The notes beneath the pieces are model-generated. The model was not told the origin of the DNA. It did no database searches and worked only from the letters and a program-made list of their open reading frames with translations. A program made the position numbers and the translations under genes. This document shows, in pieces, positions 26,606 to 46,520 of a stretch of 64,000 bases of DNA (its first letter is position 1; every line of letters starts with the position of its first letter). This stretch comes from Corticium candelabrum (lineage: Eukaryota > Porifera > Homoscleromorpha > Homosclerophorida > Plakinidae), in contig NC_085095.1 of NCBI RefSeq assembly GCF_963422355.1, forward strand, positions 5,557,327-5,621,326, read 5' to 3'.

Positions 26606-27396
26606 CTAGGTACACTTATCTGTTGTGTCACTTGCTGCTAATTGCTCCAACTCGTTCTTGACTGCTTCCACAAACATTGGAAAATTAGGATCCGACAGGC
26701 AAAGGCTTATGAAAGATGTCAACTGCTCCTTTGAATAATTAGTGCGCGCGTAGGCTGTAGACATTGACATTGGCAATGGCTTGTTTGTCAGCATTGCCTC
26801 TGCTACCGTACTAACTGAAATGGTATCTTGGCTAGACGTGCTTGTCTGTGGTTCTTGCATTTGACATGACATCTGTTGTACTTGACTGCCTTGAAGTGTT
26901 TGTGATTGTTGTTGGGAGTTGTCAGACTGACCGACGTCAGATCTGTTTTCGTCTGGGTATTGAACTGCAACGTGCCGCTGGAGTATCTTGGCACAGTTCC
27001 GACACAGCGTCTCTCCACTTTGGCCATTTGCTGCAGAAAATTGAAGCTTGAATTTTCGAGGCAAACCCTAAAGTAGTGCAGTACAGCTTGTTGTCTAGTG
27101 ACTATTAACTACACAATTCAAACCTCTTTTTTCCATACAAAAGCTAAAGTGTCTCCTTTGGTCATACAATTCAACCATGACCGTGCGTTCCACAATGATA
27201 GATTCTCTAAAAAGTCTGTACCAGACTTAACTATTAGCTGTTGTTCACTCACAAGTAATAGATGGATTTCCTTGTCATCGTATTGTTTCCAGTTGCCGGG
27301 TGGTGGACCACCTTTCCTGAAGGACGACGGTAGTGACTTGTCGGGCTGGAATCGGGCGTATTTAGCGATTTTCCATGAGTGTGACGTCGGCTCCAT
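26606..27396 (-). CDS. REC114: Meiotic double-strand-break protein REC114
   Basis: Two exons, 27124-27396 and 26606-27067, joined in phase 0 by a 56-bp intron to give 244 residues. The N-terminal half fits the PH-like domain of animal REC114: a W-x-I-x-KYARF start, LLLVSEQQLIV, WLNCMTKGDTLAF and RKFKLQFSA followed by a cysteine-containing helix ending RHVAVQYPDE. A low-complexity Gln/Ser linker follows. The last 35 residues form the short C-terminal helix block (LSDPNFPMFVEAVKNELEQL) typical of the MEI4-binding end of REC114. In other animals and fungi the protein works with MEI4 and IHO1/Mer2 on chromosome axes to promote SPO11 cutting. The assignment rests on remembered family patterns; fast divergence is normal for this family. 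Confidence 0.8.
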
Positions 27397-28423
27397 TTTC
27401 AGATAATGTTGTAGGCTTTTGACTGAACATGGTAGTGAATGCTGTACGGTACCGCCGGCTTAATTCCCGGATGTGAACACCAGTTACTCTGCTGTACGTT
27501 GGGGCCTCAACGGTTACTATTTTATTTAGTAAATAATAGTTTACTGGTATTTGTATTCTAGATCATCTGTTTACAGCATAATCAACCTTAGTGCAGATGC
27601 AATAGTCGTAAAGATTGAAAATTACAACGCACTGAGCCTTGGAAGTATTCTATTTCAGGAATACTTTCCTAGAACGGTAAGATGAGAGGCTCTTGGTAAG
27701 AAAGCCGCAGAGATCTATTAATGAGTTATTCTTCAAGGAATGACAAGAATGTGTAATAGTTGCTAAGGCTAATAGTAAACAATCTGTATGGGTAGCTCAT
27801 TTTCAAGGCTGCATTGGGGAATACCGACACTTCCTTTCATTTTTGCGGATGTTGATTAGCCGGGTATATTTTTATATTGAAAAGTTAATTGTAATGAAAT
27901 ATATTTTAGTGTTGTTGGGTATTGTTTGGTATTCGTTGAGTATGGTGTGGAATGGGTTGGTTACAAAGTATTGATTAATAAAACAAACAGGCTATCTATT
28001 CTCAGACTCTGGCCGGTATCTCATCCTGTATAGTTAAGTCAAATACCTGGTAATGATGGGTGCACAACGGAAGTTTCTGCGGATACTAACTTCACTAATA
28101 GAATTTCCTAGACTCTGTAGATAGTATGGCAAGCATACTTTATACTGATCCTTTGATACTCCAATAAACAATACAGTATTAGTACACTCAAAACTCTTTC
28201 TCCTAAATGTATACTAAAAAATAGGATACTACTGATGTAAAAAAGATTCATGGGAGTCCAGGCTGTTTGTCAATTGCCTTAATTTTTCAGAAACTGCTTA
28301 GCAGTGATATACAACAACACAGTAGCCAACTGTGCAATATTAATTATTACATCCTGAATAATGACAATCAGATATTGACTGGGTTGTGTAGTGGATGGAT
28401 GCATGGACCAGATGACTCCACAG
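27397..28423. other. Intergenic, REC114 promoter side
   Basis: 1.0 kb between the REC114 start and the 3' end of the Rho-like gene, both on the minus strand. AT-rich, no reading frame worth calling and no repeat recognised. Confidence 0.5.
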
Positions 28424-29659
28424 CTACTTGGAAAATATCTTTCTCTTCACTGCTCTCCACCAACCCGTTCGTTTCGTCTTATGCTGTCGCTTTGCCACCC
28501 TGGCAATGGTCTCAAAAATATGAGAAAGAGATGATTCATCCAAGACTGAGCATTCAACATAGTCAGAAGCTCCAATAGTTTTTGCCATTTGCTGACACTA
28601 CAAATCAAGAATTATCACTTTCAAACCGATCAGAAGTGATAATTTGTTACAGACGCAGGGTTCAAAGACCTTGCAGGGTGAGAATTACCTCATTCTTCCG
28701 GACAATTGTTGCAGCTCCAGGCCGTTTGGTACCTCTCGCGTCTGCCTTGCATCCAACTAGGACTGTAGACGAATGAGGGCAACAGTAAATCGTCTCGGGG
28801 TGCCACTATAAACCAGACATTACGATTGAAAAAACTTAGTTGTATCCGTCTTGCGTTGGCTTCACATATCCTACCTTAACTCTGACGTTCTCCAGCGAGG
28901 CGGGATTGCCGACATCGAAACATACAGCAATAACATCACAATCGGTGTATGACAGCGGTCTGAGACGGTCGTATGCTTCTTGCCCTAGAGAAAAGAGTCG
29001 TTTTAATACGCCCACTCTTCGCCTGTAGGAGGAGGTCCTAGCATGCAGTGGTAATTCTCTCAGCGGAAAATGCTTTCTCTAGCTAGCTAGGAGGGGTTGG
29101 AGTAAATCAGTTGGTGCCTTTTCCTTTATAGTGGAAGAATGCTACAAGAAAAGACTATAGCCGCATCTCCTACGCTGTTTCATAGTCCGGAAGCGTGCAC
29201 CCACACGTTTCTTGTAAAGGAAAAGGCAATTCCACTGACGTAATCTTCTTTACAACCTAAATCCGTACCTGATGTGTCTCGGATTGTCATCTGTATCTGT
29301 TTCTGTCCAACTTCGACGTTTGTTTTGTACGTGGCATCGATGGTCGGTAAGTATTCCTACAAGATTGACAAAAGCATTCGTAGCTAAACATCCTCACCAT
29401 GCACATCTGCAGAGCCATCTGCGACGGAGTCAGTACAGATTCCAGACGCATACCAGCACAAGTACATGCAGTGACTAGCGATTCCAGTTACAACCTCACG
29501 CAAAGCGATTACTTTACCCTTTCTAGCAGACATGTTTATACTGACCGTCGTCCCTAGCGTTGACTTCTGCCAGCTTCCTTCAAGGTACGCTTTGCACAAC
29601 GACGTCTTCCCGCATTTCTGGTCACCCACCAAGACAACACAACACGTCTTCTTCTTCAT
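28424..29659 (-). CDS. Atypical Rho-family small GTPase without CAAX box
   Basis: Five exons (29546-29659, 29269-29356, 28875-28984, 28689-28805, 28424-28597) give 200 residues. Motifs: P-loop GDQKCGKTS; effector region [25 protein letters not shown], which is Rho-type switch II with catalytic Gln; G4 as CKAD in place of TKxD; and G5 as ECSV. The order and spacing match Rho/Rac/Cdc42. The frame extends upstream only through a GTG, so the ATG at 29659 is taken as the start. The C terminus is strongly basic with paired tryptophans and ends RKIFSK, so there is no cysteine to prenylate. Membrane contact would have to come from the basic-aromatic tail. The first intron donor (GTCAGT) was chosen because it keeps frame; it leaves about seven extra residues before the effector loop. 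Confidence 0.85.
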
Positions 29660-29950
29660 AGCCTTCGCCACAATACCGGTATCCTCGGAGCGGCGTGATA
29701 ATCTGATGTTGTGCCAAACGCACCTTTGTTATCAAAGGGATCTTTTGCAGCCGTTGCACCCACCCACGTTACGCGTCAATAGGATGCAACAACGTTTCAT
29801 CACCCAGAAGTAGGTGCATACAGTCAGTAAAACGGGACTACGGGCCGCCCACTAACCGGACGTGCTTTCAACCTAATTTCATACAGCTAGTTAAATTAAT
29901 TAGCTAATTACACAGTTCGTCTAATAACTGATGAAATCCATATAGTTTAC

Positions 29951-37742
<7,792 letters not shown>

Positions 37743-37895
37743 TCACTCACTGTGTTCAGAAATAGTCTAACACTAATGTTTTGGTTGACACTGTTCTTTC
37801 ATAGCAATAGCTAGTTGTATTAATCAATCTCTCATTTATGGCAATGAACACACCACTGACCCTGTCACTTGACCAGTTACGTGATTGGTCAAACC

Positions 37896-40800
37896 ATGAC
37901 CTCGCGCGCTAAGGGCATGTGTCCCGGATTACTTGTCACAGTGGGAATGGCTGCAGCTGCCTCTGCTCGGTCGATCTATCAGCGAATTTTTTCAGGGATA
38001 CAGCCCACTGGTATTCCTCACTTGGGTAACTATCTTGGGGCTATCAGAAACTGGGTTGATCTTCAATCGAAATCAGACCAAGTAAACGTCAAACAAAGTC
38101 TTGTAAAACGCCATCTAATCCACACATGATGTGGCTTGTTGAAGATTCTTTACTGTGTCGTTGATCTCCACTCTCTTACGGTTTATCGACGTGCGGAAAC
38201 CGTCAAGCAGAACGTTAGAGACATGGTTATATCCTTGATGGCATGTGGAGTTGACCCGGACAAGAGCATTTTATTTCAACAGTCTAAAGCAAGTCTTAAG
38301 CAGTAGCTTGTACCGTTTCGTTCAGTAACGTACTACTTAATTATTTAAACACTCTGGTTAATATTTGTTTTTCTTTACCTTATGTGTTTGCTAAACTGCA
38401 TGGCAATACTGTGTGATGTCATGACCAAACTTTACTTCTATGTATTAAGAGTTATTTTAGTATGTGTAACATACCATAGCAGCAATGATGACGTCATCCA
38501 GTCTTTCCAACCCACTCTCCCTACATCATTGTTTATGTTGGTTGGAAAAACTGGATGACGTCATTGCTACTATGTGTCAAACTTTTTTCTATTGTTTTAT
38601 GCATCCCTGCATTTCTCCTCATTTTTATAAAAAAAAGGTTTTTAATGTTATTTTTGTTATTTTTTTATTGTATTAACAGTTAGTTATTTACAAAGTGTAT
38701 GCATACCGTATCTTAAATATTGACAAGTTTGAAGTGAAGAATTTGAAGCAATAGTTTAAGACACAAATGAAAAACAACTTGATATCAGCATATTAGTGTA
38801 TTGTTTTTAGTGGCTGTCAATCTATTATTGATAAATTTATTGTGTATGAATATGATCTAGAGACATTGTGATCTTTCGATATAGAACATGGCTGCATGTC
38901 TTCTATTGTAACAATTACTGTGTATGCAGGTATCACAGCATGCTGAGTTGGCTTGGATCTTGGGATGTAAGACACCAGTTGGAATTCTCAATAGGATGAC
39001 ACAGTGGAAGGTTGTCTTATTGTTGTATACAGTGAAGGTTAGAGAAAGGAGTGCATTGAGCCTTGATTCAGGCTAAAAAGACTGAAATTGGCGGTGGCAT
39101 GGAGCATCTTGGATTGCTGTCATATCCTATTTTAATGGCTGCAGATATTCTTCTTTACAGGTAACCTGCTGCTTGATGACATCGTTTGCAACAAAATACA
39201 CATTACACTGCATTGCTTATTTGGATAATTTGGTTTAAGTTAGTATATAAACAACGTTTAACACCAATAGTGTGGAAGCCATCTACAATGTACTCGTATT
39301 TCTATGTTTTATGACGTTACTGCTGTATGTGAGAATACTGTATAAGATGAAATATTGGCGAATAATTTATTTTGGCAGATTGGCGGATTTTTTAGCGATC
39401 GCCAGAATAAAATCCGTTATTAATTTGGCCACTGGGATATGTTGACGTCATCACCCAAGTAATAATAATCTGTGTTGCTATGCTCCTCCATAATGGGCAA
39501 GTGGGGTCTTTGCCCCCATCTGGGCGCCCATCAACCCAGCAGGTGAGCCCAGCGGGGTACATGTTTTTGTGTAGTCCCCACGGCGGTCAATGACTAACCA
39601 ATTTGATATAGGTTGCAGGCATTACGGTGACCGCAAACATTCGGACAGCACACCCAGTGGATATAAATGACCACCAGGAAAGCACTGAACGTCCTCATCA
39701 ACGGACTGTTCGCCACACCACAGAAAATCCACAACGACTGAAACAAGTCATAGTCTAATGGATAAAGCTAGAGAAACATGAGAGAGAAAGACAAACAAGG
39801 TTCATAATTTACTGTCAACACTGGGGTTTGAACCCCCAAACCATGAAGTGGTAGCCATTGTTGCTAACCACTAAGCCAAAGCGGTGACTGCCTGGTTGGT
39901 GGGTGCTCAGATGGGGTAAAGACCTTACTCGCTCATCATGGAGGGGCATAGCGACACATAATAATAATGAAACTTGTCTGTCTTCTTTCTCGTGTTTCTC
40001 TAGCTTTATCCATGAGACTATGATTCGTTTCAGTTGTTGGGGAGTTTCTTTGGTCTGGTGAATGGTCCATTGACGATGACGTTCAGTTTTTTCCTGGTGG
40101 TCATTGATATCCACTAGGCATGCTGTAGTGAGGTTGCGGTCACCGCAGTCATCAAATTGGCTAGTCATTGATCGTCGTGTGGACTACACAGAAACATGTA
40201 CCCTGCTGGGCTCACCTGCCGGGTTGGTGGGCACCCAGATGGGGTAATGACCCCACTTGCCCATCATGGAGGGGCATAGCGACATAATAAGTCACTGCTG
40301 TGGCTTAGTTGTTAGCGACAATGGCTACCACTCCATGGTTTGGGGGTTCAAAACCCAGTGACCACAGTAAATTATGAAACTTGTCTGTCTTTCTTTCTCA
40401 TGTTTCTCTAGCTTTATCCATGAGATTATGACTTGTGTCAGTCGTTGAGGAGTTTCTGTGGTCTGGCGAACGGTCCGTTGACGATGATGTTTAGTGCTTT
40501 CCATGTGGTCATTGATATCCACTAGGCATGCTGTATTGAGTTCACGGTCACCGTAATGCCTGCAATCTATATCGAATTGGCTAGTCGTTGATCGCCGTGT
40601 GGACTACACAGAAACATGTACTCATCTGTCGGGTTGGTGGGCGCCCAAATGGGGGTAAAGACCCCACTTGCCCATTATGGAGGGGCATAACGACACATAT
40701 TTTCTCTCGCACCCAAATAAGGTACAGTTCCCACTTAGGGGCAGACATAAACTACACACGGACAAACCAAACATACACACCACTATCATCCATTCACTAC

Positions 40801-41911
40801 AATACATACAACGAAATACAGGAAGACAGCTAACTACATATCACACTATACATCCAATGGTGATGTGGTGGTACATCATGCAGATGAGGCCACGAGATGG
40901 TGACCCTTGCTTGCCGCTTGTTGTGGCTATTGCCTGTCTAGCAAGGAGGTTATACATGAGAGTGAGGTCGTGAAGCTATCGATGAAGCAGGAGGGTCATG
41001 ATGCGGGTCATGATGCGGGTCACATTCGTTGCACTGACACAGCAATTCTTCATCACTATACAGTAGCTGGAGACCAGTAAGCTAGGGAAATGTGATAGCC
41101 ACGAACGCAGCTGTCAATCGCAAACTCCTCCATGACGTGGTCACTTATTTAGTAGGTGGGCTGGGAATATCGTACATATATCAATTGTTATCTAACAATG
41201 TGATGTCCAACTGCCAAATAGATCCGCCAGTATGTGTTTCCATCAATTTCTTAGCTAACCACCAAATATATTCCTGCCCATGTTTCATCTTATACAGTAG
41301 CCACTGTAATAACTCTGTCTGATAATTGGTTCCTGAACTCCAAAATTATGGCCACACCTTTGCGTATTCCTTTTCAGTGGTCTTTATCTATGGTTGAATA
41401 GAAGTAAGGTTTTCTCTACCAATGTATTACGCATTGTACACTAAACCAGCCAATTTAATGAAAATGGTTTTATCAACAATGCTCATTCTTACAGTATACT
41501 TGTCTAACACACTCACCATCAAACGAAAGCATTATTGAAATGACTGATGTATAAACCTCTTTGTTTTGTTGATGGTAGGTTATGTGCATCACTACAACCA
41601 ACTAATTATAGTATCTTGCCAAGGGTGGAAACCTATTCTTTGCTAAACTAACAGGAATGGTATTTATAGATCAGGTAGTAAGTAAGGTAGTAAGTATGGT
41701 AGTATTTAGCTGGAAAAACAAATTTCAAAACTGATTAATATGTTAGGTGCACGATTGTATTAGCTTCTCAGAGAGGGTGGTTTAATACATAGGTGGTATT
41801 TTCTCAGAGATATGTGATCCTAGAACGGGATTACAAAATGAAATTGGTTTAGGGTCGTACTGTTTCTATCTTTATAGAATGAGAAAATTGTTTGTCTATG
41901 TAGACTGAGTT

Positions 41912-41982
<71 letters not shown>

Positions 41983-42682
41983 AGGGAGATGGTGACTATC
42001 TGTCAAATGATCACCAACAAAGCAAGTGCCTAACGATGTATATAATATTGTTGTCCCTTTAGGGCTTCTCACGTACCAGTTGGTGACGATCAACTCCAAC
42101 ACTTAGAATTAGCTCGTCACATTGCAAGAACTTTCAACGGTATGTACAACACAAACATCTTCCCTGAACCAGAACCCATACTTGGTAAGATGATAAACTG
42201 CTAACCTTATTCTATGATATTAAAGCTTATAAACAGGTGATGTCACACGTGTTATGAGTTTTCGAGATCCCATACGAAAGATGAGCAAATCAGATCAATC
42301 AGCAAACTCTCGAATCAATTTGACTGACACTGATGACCTCATCTCCAAGAAAATCAGGCTTGCTGTGACAGATACAATCAGCTCAGTGACCTTTGATTTA
42401 GACAAACGACCAGGCGTATCTAATCTAGTACTGATGTATGCAGCATTGACCCATCAAACACCTAATGACGTTATTCAACAGATGATGGGTAAGGATACCA
42501 GTCAACTAAAGGCTGAACTTATTGAGTGTACTGTATCAACTCTAAGACCAATTCGTAAAAAGATAACTGAACTTCAAAGAGAGGAAGCATTTATTGTTCA
42601 GAAAATCAATGAGGGATGTCGTAAGGCTACAGACTTGGCTAGCCAACATTTTTGTGATATAAAGTCTTTGATCGGGATATAA
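37896..42682 (+). CDS. WARS2: Mitochondrial tryptophanyl-tRNA synthetase
   Basis: Six exons (37896-38081, 38145-38288, 38930-39010, 39072-39160, 42063-42184, 42237-42682) give 355 residues, near human WARS2 (360). Class I signatures are visible: [18 protein letters not shown] (HIGH-type motif as HLGN), [49 protein letters not shown] and the KMSKSD loop. The N terminus (start chosen at 37896) is Ala/Ser/Arg-rich, fitting a mitochondrial presequence. It charges mitochondrial tRNA-Trp. Exon 2 ends AAA before GCAAGT, so its intron appears to be the rare GC-AG type. The start lies 153 bp after the PCNA stop. Intron 4 (2.9 kb) is filled with SINE copies. Confidence 0.95.
38475..38574. repeat. Hairpin-forming inverted repeat in WARS2 intron 2
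   Basis: Two arms of 34-37 nt (38475-38511 and 38541-38574) are reverse complements with two mismatches and a 3-nt bulge, separated by a loop of about 29 nt. Each arm contains a TGACGTCA core. It could be a fold-back MITE remnant or a microRNA-like hairpin; the sequence alone does not decide. Confidence 0.8.
39474..39900 (-). mobile_element. tRNA-derived SINE, copy 1 (inverted)
   Basis: Reading the minus strand, a tRNA-like head with box A (TGGCTTAGTGGTTAGC, about 39864-39879) and box B (GGGGTTCAAACCCC, about 39823-39837) is followed by a body of about 340 bp. The body is shared with the two plus-strand copies next door, including the ATGGATAAAGCTAGAGAAAC-like stretch. The tail ends near a TATGTCGCTATGCCCC-type motif. 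Confidence 0.7.
39965..40286 (+). mobile_element. tRNA-derived SINE, copy 2 (headless)
   Basis: Starts in the body (GAAACTTGTCTGTC) and runs to the shared tail GGGGCATAGCGACATAATA. The tRNA-like head is missing. It is directly followed by copy 3, so the two form a head-to-tail pair. Confidence 0.65.
40291..40700 (+). mobile_element. tRNA-derived SINE, copy 3 (full length)
   Basis: The head contains box A (TGGCTTAGTTGTTAGCG at 40301) and box B (GGGTTCAAAACCC, about 40343-40355), the internal RNA polymerase III promoter pattern. The body matches copies 1 and 2 over about 320 bp and ends with GGGGCATAACGACACAT. The head does not fold into a complete tRNA by eye, so it is a SINE head and not a tRNA gene. 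Confidence 0.7.
41913..41980. repeat. (GT)n microsatellite in WARS2 intron 4
   Basis: Uninterrupted GT array of about 68 bp, 80 bp before exon 5. The rest of the intron between 40700 and 41912 shows no gene or recognised element. Confidence 0.97.
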
Positions 42683-42991
42683 AAATGTAACATTGTGAAT
42701 CTGTATGTGTTGTATGCTTTTTTGTATTAACAATGATGGTTAGTTTATTGTATCTACCTATTTGCTATGAGTTCAGATGCAGATATCGCTAAGGACTGAA
42801 AAGACCATCAAGCATTGAATATACATAGTGACCCCTATTATTGGTTTTCAAAGAGTAACCACTTTCTTCTTGGAAATCAGCAGTCAATTTCTTATACAGT
42901 GGAAAATGAGAACAGTAACTGTTATGCTCAAGACCTATACTGCGGGTGAACGTTTGTGTGAGTCTGTGTGCATGGGCAACAGAGGCATAAG

Positions 42992-43360
<369 letters not shown>

Positions 43361-43575
43361 ATGGTAGTATATTTTCATAAATCACAGCTATGAAACGCAA
43401 ACTACAGATCGCTAATAGTGTTCTCAAAGTCAAATACATTTTCTAAACATATTTCCAAGGTCCAAAGGACCTGGAAGACTATATTCGACAATCTAACATG
43501 CAGGTTCCTCTACTTTTTGGTATATAACCCTTGCATTGCAAGCGTTCTCTCCAGTAAGTCTTGAACTGAGAACTA

Positions 43576-43860
43576 TTGTTCTTGCGGGCTCGTCTGTTGA
43601 CCTTATTGACAACTGATGTAAATATTTTTCTACTGGTTGACCTCAATGTCCAAAATGCTCAAAAACAAGTGGAACCAATCTTACAGTCTTTTTACCGGAA
43701 AGACGTTCCATACTGTATTTCTCAGATTTTGTTTGCTCTTCGTGACACAGCAAAACCGTCTGTTGATGCTGATGAGAATATTACTTCACTGCTCCAGGGG
43801 TGCGCTAAAGAAATATCTAAATCCGTGCTTGTCCTGCTCCAATATCGTATAGTATACTGT
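43576..43860 (+). other. Orphan coding-like frame
   Basis: An open stretch whose middle (NVQNAQKQVEPILQSFYRKD to KEISKSVLVLLQ) has helix-like, protein-like composition and no low complexity, unlike the surrounding repeats. No start context, clear splice partners or family could be recognised. It may be a lone exon, a gene fragment or chance. Confidence 0.25.
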
Positions 43861-46520
43861 TATGTCTGGATGGTTATCAGATGTCGTATACTGATGGTGA
43901 GGTTCTCGTTTGTGATAAGTGTCTGTCTGTCTGTCTGTTTGTCAATCTGTTTGTCTGTATGTATGTATGAATGTATGTATGTATGTATGTATGTCACTGC
44001 TGTATCTACTCTTTTAACGACAAAAGGGGTTCTACTAGGGTAAGAAGTGATGTCTTCGATCCGTGGATTTGCAAGAGAGATTTATTCTTAAGTCATGAAT
44101 GATTTCTGGGTGCGTATGCACAGTAGAAGTATACACTAAACTGCCTGTGTGTTTGTCTACTGAACTTCAAACCCAATAAAGTCACGCCCAGTTGCATTGC
44201 ACACCTGAGGCATCCGCCCCTCATGCTTTCATTGTTATAATTATCTGTTGGATCTATGACCAATGATGCCAAACAATTACTTATTTAGGCAGTACTTACA
44301 CTGGCAATGGTTGTGATAAACTAATCATTGGTTGTCATGGCACTGCTTATATAATTATTACGTAAATTTATTAATTAGACATATCGTTTCTCGTCAAGAA
44401 TCTAGATTTTGTACGTATGGTGGTTTGTTGTATTGTAGTATGAATAATTATTACAGTATTATATTACAGTAAAATCCTGGAATTATGACTGTTGCTTCTG
44501 TTGTTGTTGTTGTGGTTGTTGTTAAGTTGATGTGCAGATGTGTTTTCATGACATGATGTTTCGAAAATGTTATCAAAGTATCAGTATTGGTGCAGATCAG
44601 TTCAGTTGGATTGTGCTTTTGTGCCCATGCAGGCTAGCCACTCTATTCTAGATTGGCTTGGATGTGATTGCAATAGAGAGAACACCACAAAATAGAATTT
44701 AATTAAGTGTGGCAAACTATTGCAACTCACATGCAGTTTGTATGATGGAAATTTACTTACTGTCTTCTCATGTTAATTAATTGTCCAAGTCTGACGCAAA
44801 TAGAGCAGAGTAGCATTGCATGGGTACAGTAACAATATGACTTAGATGGTAAGGCGTTCTATATGGTTCAAACTTAATTACGTTAATTAATTAAGTCAAT
44901 CAAGAAATCTATGGCAATGAATAACAACACTGAGTTTCCATATTTCCAGTACCAGCTGGACGCTGATGCTAACAACAGTTGCTTTCTAGTGTATATTATG
45001 ATCAAATAAATGTTTAGCTTTTCGAAGTAGATACACTGTGTCATCAATAGCCTAGGTACAGTGTACTTGTACTTGTATGTCTATAGCTTCTATTGGAGAA
45101 TACAACCAAGCTGTAAGGCTCCAACAGATCGAAGAGACAGAAAACATCATAATTGTTTAGAGAGAAGAATTTCTAGTACTTGATGTCCTCCACTCTATAA
45201 AACATTTACAATTATAATGACAATTAAGCAATGATGTCCAAACAACCGAAACAAGAAGACACTTTCCAATCACCTAATTAAGTTTTGTATGGCCGATTGA
45301 GTCAAACACTAACCGTATTTACTGATAAATACTTTTGTGACCAAAAACGAAACTACTAATTATAGATTCTAGTAGTAAACTAAAACCATCACGTTTAGAA
45401 CTAATTTATAGATTAAAATCTATACCAAGATGTGATTGAGAGCACAGCACCTGCAAGTTTGTGTTTCAGGTCAATGTTTTTCAAACCTGCATGTTGTGCA
45501 CTCAAATTATGTGCTAGTACTCATAGACAAGTTAGTGTACGTGTTGTATGTGTGCATGTCTACACTGTACCTGCAATTTGTGCTGATGCAGATATCGCTG
45601 AGGACTGATCATGAAGAGACCATCAAGTAATGAATTTAGTGAACCTATATAATATTGATCTTCAAAACGTAAGCTTGCTTGAAAAATTAGCAGTTTGTTT
45701 CTTGTAACTAGTACTCTAAAGGGTTTTCTTACACAACATAAACTTTATGCATTCAAATAACAACAACACTACTTAACATGTTTATTGCCTTATACATGTA
45801 TTGCCATACATGGACATGTGTGGTAATATTTTATGCACAACAATACAGTCAGTGCAGTCTTGACTAGACTTTGGATTGTCATATTATCTAAAGATAGATT
45901 TGCTTGTTATTGCGTTACTGTAGCAGTGTCACGTAGAACTCAATTAATCGAGTGACCCTTGTTTTTGGTCACATAAAAATACGGAAAAACCTTGGGTCTA
46001 TCCACGTCACTCTGTCGTTGATTATTCATTTAATTAATTATGATTAATTAATTACTTAATAAATTAGATTTTACTTATATGATGTGTGTGTGGGCAAAAG
46101 CTAGCACATTTAAATTAAATCTTAAACACGCCTGATAATTTTCAAAAACAAATAAAAACATTTTCTTTTCTGAGTGTTCCCGTATGAAACTTAGAGGCTG
46201 AAAGTGTTATACGGGAACCGGGCACTACCATGCTCACGTAAGTCTGGGGACGAGGCTACAGTAGATGTCTACAATAGTGACATAAAAATACAAAAGATGA
46301 AGCAACGTATTACTGTACAGCTTTTCTAACCCTAATAAATTAGACAGCACATTATTAATTAATTAACATGAACTGGTAAGGCTAAAAATAGCTTTTTGCC
46401 ACCACCTTCCACGCCCAGAAACCACGATTACAATCTACCCGGATCATCGTAATTTGTGTGTTCTGACCTCAGTTGTTGTATAGTTGCACTTCAGTCTTCT
46501 TCGCACGGGACAGGTCACTC

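Noticed and set aside
29660-29671. Longer start for the Rho-like GTPase
   Set aside because: The extra residues begin at a GTG; the first real ATG is at 29659.
40291-40370. A true tRNA gene at the SINE head
   Set aside because: Box A and box B are present but the arms do not close into a full cloverleaf, and the same head is joined to a repeated body.
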